NCBI GenBank assembly: GCA_963678675.1
Contig: OY783200.1
Span: forward strand, 21,838,190 to 21,902,189
Reading direction: 5' to 3'
DNA: 64,000 nucleotides
Source: Xiphydria camelus
Taxonomy: Eukaryota > Arthropoda > Insecta > Hymenoptera > Xiphydriidae
The translations under genes and the position numbers were made by a program. Positions 60,321-64,000 of this stretch are shown here, piece by piece. The stretch's first letter is position 1. Every line of letters starts with the position of its first letter. Below the pieces are notes generated by a model. It saw only the letters and a list, made by a program, of their open reading frames with translations, searched no databases and was not told the DNA's origin.

Positions 60321-63300
60321 TGTTCCTCTTCCTCCTGCTCCTGGAAAAGGTTGACGAACGTTAAACATTTCGACTCGATGATGTTTCCTTCTATCGAAGA
60401 AGTGACCGAAACCTTGATCGGCACAGCTACCCAACACTTTCCCCTATAATTTCCAGTAGAAACCCAAAATTCCCTGACATTTCCAGGTCTTTAGCCGCCC
60501 TGGATAAACTCGTGCGGAGATGTCGATTGGCAAAAAGTTAAATTCTGAAATCCCGCTCACCTGACGTCTGCGGGGCTCGACTGGAAGTTCCCGTGTCCAT
60601 GGCCGTTTCCGACGAAGGTTGACTCGTTTCTGCGCGAGCGAAATTCGAAATCTGAACGTTATGTCGTGAGAAGAGAGAATAGCAAGAGAGAAGCAACGTC
60701 GTCTTACCGGCAGCTTTCTTTCTCCCGGACAAGCGCACCGCCTCCCTTATCTGCACGATGACTTTGAGTATTCGCAGGAAGAAGGCTTGGCTGGAGGTCT
60801 TACTGACCAGCGGCGCCATCGACGGTAACTGCAGATCGCTTCCGGCTTTGACTTTGCTTGGGGCCGTCACGACTACGTTTTCGCTCGTAAATCTACGGTT
60901 CGAGGAAGAGTCGTCGACGCGTTAGGAGCGAGGAGATTCGACGAGACCCCAGGTTGGAAAAATATGACGATTTTCAAATAGTTATTTAAATGTAATACAA
61001 GATGTATAACTAATGTCTGTCTGTTAACAGACTTCACACAGCCCCTATTTATTTCCTTTCAGAGGAAATAGGGGAAATTTGAACAAAAAAAAAGGAGGCA
61101 ATTTTGATTAAGAAAAAAGGGTGATCTACCAGAAATTAAAAACGTGAAATGGTTCTGAAAAATAATAGATTTCAAGGTGTACAATGAAACGCCAATATTT
61201 ATCGAACAAATGACGGATGTTATTTAACTGAAAAATTTATATCTCACGTCAAGTAACTGAAATATGAGTATCGCAATCTGATTTAAGGTAATGGGTATCC
61301 AGTCTCTCCGGTAAGAAACATTAATTCAACTGGGCTTTTACGTTTTAAACGAAATATTGATGCACAGGTAGATAAATCAGAGACAATAGTACCCTTTAAA
61401 TAAAACAGAAATTGACCATCCTGACACTTTCTACGTAATCCGAAACAATGAAAAGATAAACTCAACCGAGAAGCTGAATAATAGATGGTTTCAGGGGAAA
61501 AATATTGAATTATAGAGAGAAAAAAGGGGGAAAATCGTGAGTTTTAGGGTGAAAAAGGGCAAATTTTAAAAATAGGGAAATAGGGTACACACCGCGAAGC
61601 CTGCTTTAAGATATTTTCATATTTAAAAAAAAAAAGTCCATGATTTCCATGATCGCTGGACACCCTGTGACACATTTAGATAACTTTTTTGATAACCGCC
61701 ATCTCCTTCTACTCGGGCAATAAAACGGAAGAAACAAATCCCGATGCGATTACCTGTCCATGAGGAGACCGCGTCCGTTTCCGCCGCCGGTGCTGGTCGA
61801 CGGCTGCTCCTCGATGGAATTTCTTCGGTTCAGCTCGCGATTCAACACCTGCAGCTCCACCATCAGATCGCTGATGTGCTCGCAAACCATGTTGGCGAGC
61901 TCCATCGCACCTTCGAGCAGCAGCTTGAGTATCTGCGAATCGCAGGAATCGGTTGAGTACAACGCGAGCCGCGCAGCATCGGCGCACGGTGATCGCGAAG
62001 TGATCGCGCCTACCAATTGTCGCGTCGGATCCGGGCAGTGGGACAAGTTGAGGAGGAGCGCCGTCGCGTCTTCGAGGCCCTCCTCCGAGCAGCTCTTGCT
62101 GGTGAGAACTTGGACGGCCAGTCGGAGGTGTCCCTCGGGCGCGGCGAGGCTCAGCTCCTTCCTCGCCTCGACCTTCTTGTTCTTCGCGGCGTCCTGCCGA
62201 CTGCCGCGATACGGATTCGCCTCCGAGAGGCCCATGGAGATCAGAGACAGGAGCCGCAGCAGCTTGTCCGTCAGCTGGCTGCTCCGTTTGATGACGGACC
62301 AGTCGAGCATCGAGATCAGCTGACCGAAGGTCGACGCCTCGAAGGACGCCGCGCTCGGCTCCGGTTCGCCGCCGAGATTCGAGCTCGAGTGGGTGCGGGC
62401 GACGGACTTTCCCTTCTTCGACGCGCACGAGTCGAGCCTCAGCAGCATGTCCCAGAAGTCCGGCAGCTCGCTTTTGCCGGGTTTCGATGTCGACTTGGCC
62501 TTGGCGCCCGTCTCCTCCTTAACCGCGGTCGCGTCCTTCTCCTTGTCCTTGTCGTCGGACTCTTTGGATTTGATCGGTACGAAGTATCCCGGGAAGCTCT
62601 TGGCCAGCGAGATCAGCAACTCGAGCGTGTGCCTGCAACGACGCGACGGGATGCGTGCAAAGGGGGAGCGCGCGAACCGGAGAGACGCCATCGACGCGAG
62701 GAACGTACCTGAAAACCGTGGGGGCCGCCTGCGGGTGGATGGCGATGACGTTGCCCTGACGCTCGGAACGTTTACCGGCGTGGCGAACGACGTGGAACAC
62801 GTTGGCGCGGCAGCCGAGGGCCGCGTCAATGCTCACGTTCAACCAGGACTGCGCGTTGTTCCTCGTCTCGGCCAACTTCGGCGAGCAGTAATCCATCGTT
62901 GTCGAGGAGTGCAGCCCTTTCCGCTTGAACTTTTGCGCGAAGTCGGAGACGACCTCTTTGCTCTCGTCGTTGCTGCGCTCCATGATGTTCAGCAGGGCCT
63001 TGACGATCCACTCCCTCGTGTTGCCGTGGTAACAGAGATTCCTGATGACCCTGTGCAACCTGAGGGTGTTGATCTTCGGCTCGTCGATGAACAGCAGGAC
63101 CAGCAGACACGCCATGGATTCGTGATCGAGCAGCTGCCTTCCCCGCAAGCGCAGACCGGCGCCTTGCTGCGCCAGGCTGGTCTCGCCGCGGGGAGCGTTC
63201 CACGAGTTCCACTGAGCCCGTTGAGGCACGGTGTGTATGGCGTAACGCGTACCACCGCCTCTGCCTGCCGTTGAGTCGAATGCGGGTTGGGGGGAAGGAA

Positions 63301-64000
63301 GAAAATAAAGAGGTCGTGCAATAGAGGTAAATCGAGAACACACAAGGCTCCCGGCGACTTAACTTCTCGCGAGAAACGTAAAGAAGAAGCGATATCCTCT
63401 CTAACCGAAAAAAGGTACTGAAAGTGAGATAGAAAAGCAAGGGTGCACTTTCTGAAGATTGGAAATGTATTTAAGGGGAGTCTTTTCACATTCTGGGGAT
63501 TTTGAAAATAGCTCATAGGAATTTTCCAGGTGATACAGTCAGTCAGACCATACCGATTGATCGGATGAAAATTGCTGAATCAGTATTCAATCCTCATTGA
63601 CTAATTATTCAGTGTCATTCGATAAATATTGAAGTTTCATTGGGCAACCACATAATATGTTGAACCGGTGTGATACCAACAGTCTTAACTGACTGATATA
63701 TTCTTATGAATAAGATTTATGAATAGGAAAAATTGTTCATCCAATGTAGAGAAAAGGAATATTAGTAACTTTTCTTGAGAAAACAAAAAAAAAGTAGAAG
63801 AAAGGAACTTGGCTCTAAAAAAAAAGGACCAAATCCTGGCGTAGAACAGAGATGCTCACCTCGGCCGGAGTTTCTCAGTATGCTCGACAGCGCCGTGTTG
63901 GTCTGGCTAACGTGACTGAGAAATCTCTCCTGCATCATGTGTCGGTTTCGCGCCTCCCACTCTCGCCTCAGATTCTGAGCTTCCTGGGCCAAATCCGGCG
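56626..64000 (-). CDS. Huwe1: HUWE1 HECT E3 ubiquitin ligase, C-terminal part (5' incomplete)
   Basis: HUWE1 takes ubiquitin from E2 onto its HECT cysteine and transfers it to many substrates. Exons in transcription order: 64000-63860 (continues beyond the window), 63264-62709, 62632-61754, 60856-60708, 60629-60561, 60340-60176, 60102-59491, 59369-59094, 59001-58813, 58704-58517, 57873-57740, 57632-57467, 57247-57057, 56728-56626 (stop TAA). All phases agree, giving 1,271 residues here. Family-typical stretches: [57 protein letters not shown], then the full HECT domain. The UBA, WWE and N-terminal repeats lie beyond the right edge. The protein ends [11 protein letters not shown], the HUWE1 signature. 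The catalytic Cys codon is split by the last intron. Confidence 0.96.
58205..58445. repeat. Hairpin and family 5 fragment in a HUWE1 intron
   Basis: CTACGCACAATGAAGGAACA near 58214 and its imperfect inverse ending CATTGTGCATAG near 58320 form a hairpin of about 105 nt. It is followed by a family 5 end (CAAGGGGCGCCTTTTCATC) from about 58336. Confidence 0.55.
59491..60102 (-). CDS. Huwe1: HUWE1 exon with alanine/threonine-rich expansion
   Basis: Begins (in gene sense) [20 protein letters not shown], then [20 protein letters not shown], conserved in HUWE1. About 70 residues of Ala/Thr repeats (about 59575-59790) follow, which vertebrate HUWE1 lacks. It resumes [12 protein letters not shown] next to the ETHRTVLNQ exon. 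The repeat is built from gcn codons and is a coding microsatellite. Confidence 0.92.
60176..60340 (-). CDS. Huwe1: HUWE1 exon with alanine run
   Basis: A 165-nt exon, phase 1 on both sides. It opens with Gly/Thr and about ten Ala codons (a gcg/ggc repeat) and continues [18 protein letters not shown]. The same DNA is open in a second frame reading as a proline run, but only the alanine frame joins its neighbours. Confidence 0.8.
61029..61605. repeat. Family 4 element in a HUWE1 intron
   Basis: Left AGACTTCACACAGCCCC and right CACCGCGAAGCCTGC. The body matches the 51386 copy in orientation. It lies in intron 60857-61753. Confidence 0.7.
61754..62632 (-). CDS. Huwe1: HUWE1 exon upstream of the low-complexity region
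   Basis: An 879-nt exon encoding [20 protein letters not shown] through [18 protein letters not shown], then [16 protein letters not shown] and [17 protein letters not shown], ending [15 protein letters not shown]. Phase 2 in and out; the join to exon 60856 gives [13 protein letters not shown], as expected for HUWE1. Confidence 0.94.
63471..63690. repeat. Family 5 element end in a HUWE1 intron
   Basis: TTAAGGGGAGTCTTTTCAC at the left, then GATTTTGAAAATAGCTCATA and GATTGATCGGATGAAAATTG shared with 28557-28690 and, inverted, with 41390-41541. The right end was not defined. Confidence 0.55.

Noticed and set aside
59264..60424. Single 386-codon - strand frame across several HUWE1 exons
   Set aside because: It reads through introns and changes to a proline-run frame in 60176-60340. 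The spliced alanine frame fits the neighbouring exons.

Overview
The window is eukaryotic nuclear DNA, most likely from an insect or other arthropod. It holds spliced genes with GT..AG introns, many of them 65-100 nt long. Exons are CpG-rich, introns and intergenic DNA are AT-rich and full of short inverted-repeat transposons, and the proteins are animal ones. There are no bacterial operons and no CRISPR array. The species cannot be named from the sequence.

Layout. (1) 1-7.1 kb, + strand: the last four exons of an unidentified gene. Their tyrosine motifs suggest the cytoplasmic tail of a membrane receptor. (2) 7.9-30.5 kb, + strand: a complete classical calpain of the insect CalpA type, with at least three alternative N-terminal exon sets and a hydrophobic cassette exon before the last EF-hands. 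(3) 32.4-55.6 kb, + strand: a complete SZT2 gene, the large subunit of KICSTOR. Its 22 exons have mutually compatible phases and give about 3,435 residues, close to vertebrate SZT2. (4) 64.0-56.6 kb, - strand: the 3' part (about 1,271 residues) of the HECT ubiquitin ligase HUWE1, tail-to-tail with SZT2; the 5' part lies beyond the right edge.

Non-coding DNA. At least seven dispersed short inverted-repeat families fill the introns. Family 1 (TIR like CCCTATTGAAAAG) occurs about 17 times in 1-31.3 kb and was not seen to the right of that. Family 4 (TIR like CAGGCTTCAC) was seen only in introns of SZT2 and HUWE1 and makes up most of several of them. Many copies are nested. Other elements include a Tc1/mariner-type element with a transposase remnant, a 1.7-kb nested fold-back, a tRNA-derived Pol III unit, TTAA-flanked elements, and hAT-like elements with one near-perfect 8-bp target duplication.

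Function. The three recognised genes are independent housekeeping or regulatory loci: calcium-activated proteolysis, amino-acid control of mTORC1, and ubiquitin ligation. Nothing in the sequence shows that they act as one system. The most unusual features are the calpain's many alternative parts, some next to mobile elements and one next to a 20-nt G tract, and the intron-centred placement of family 4. Exon boundaries were worked out by hand from splice motifs, reading phase and remembered family similarity; no transcript evidence was available.
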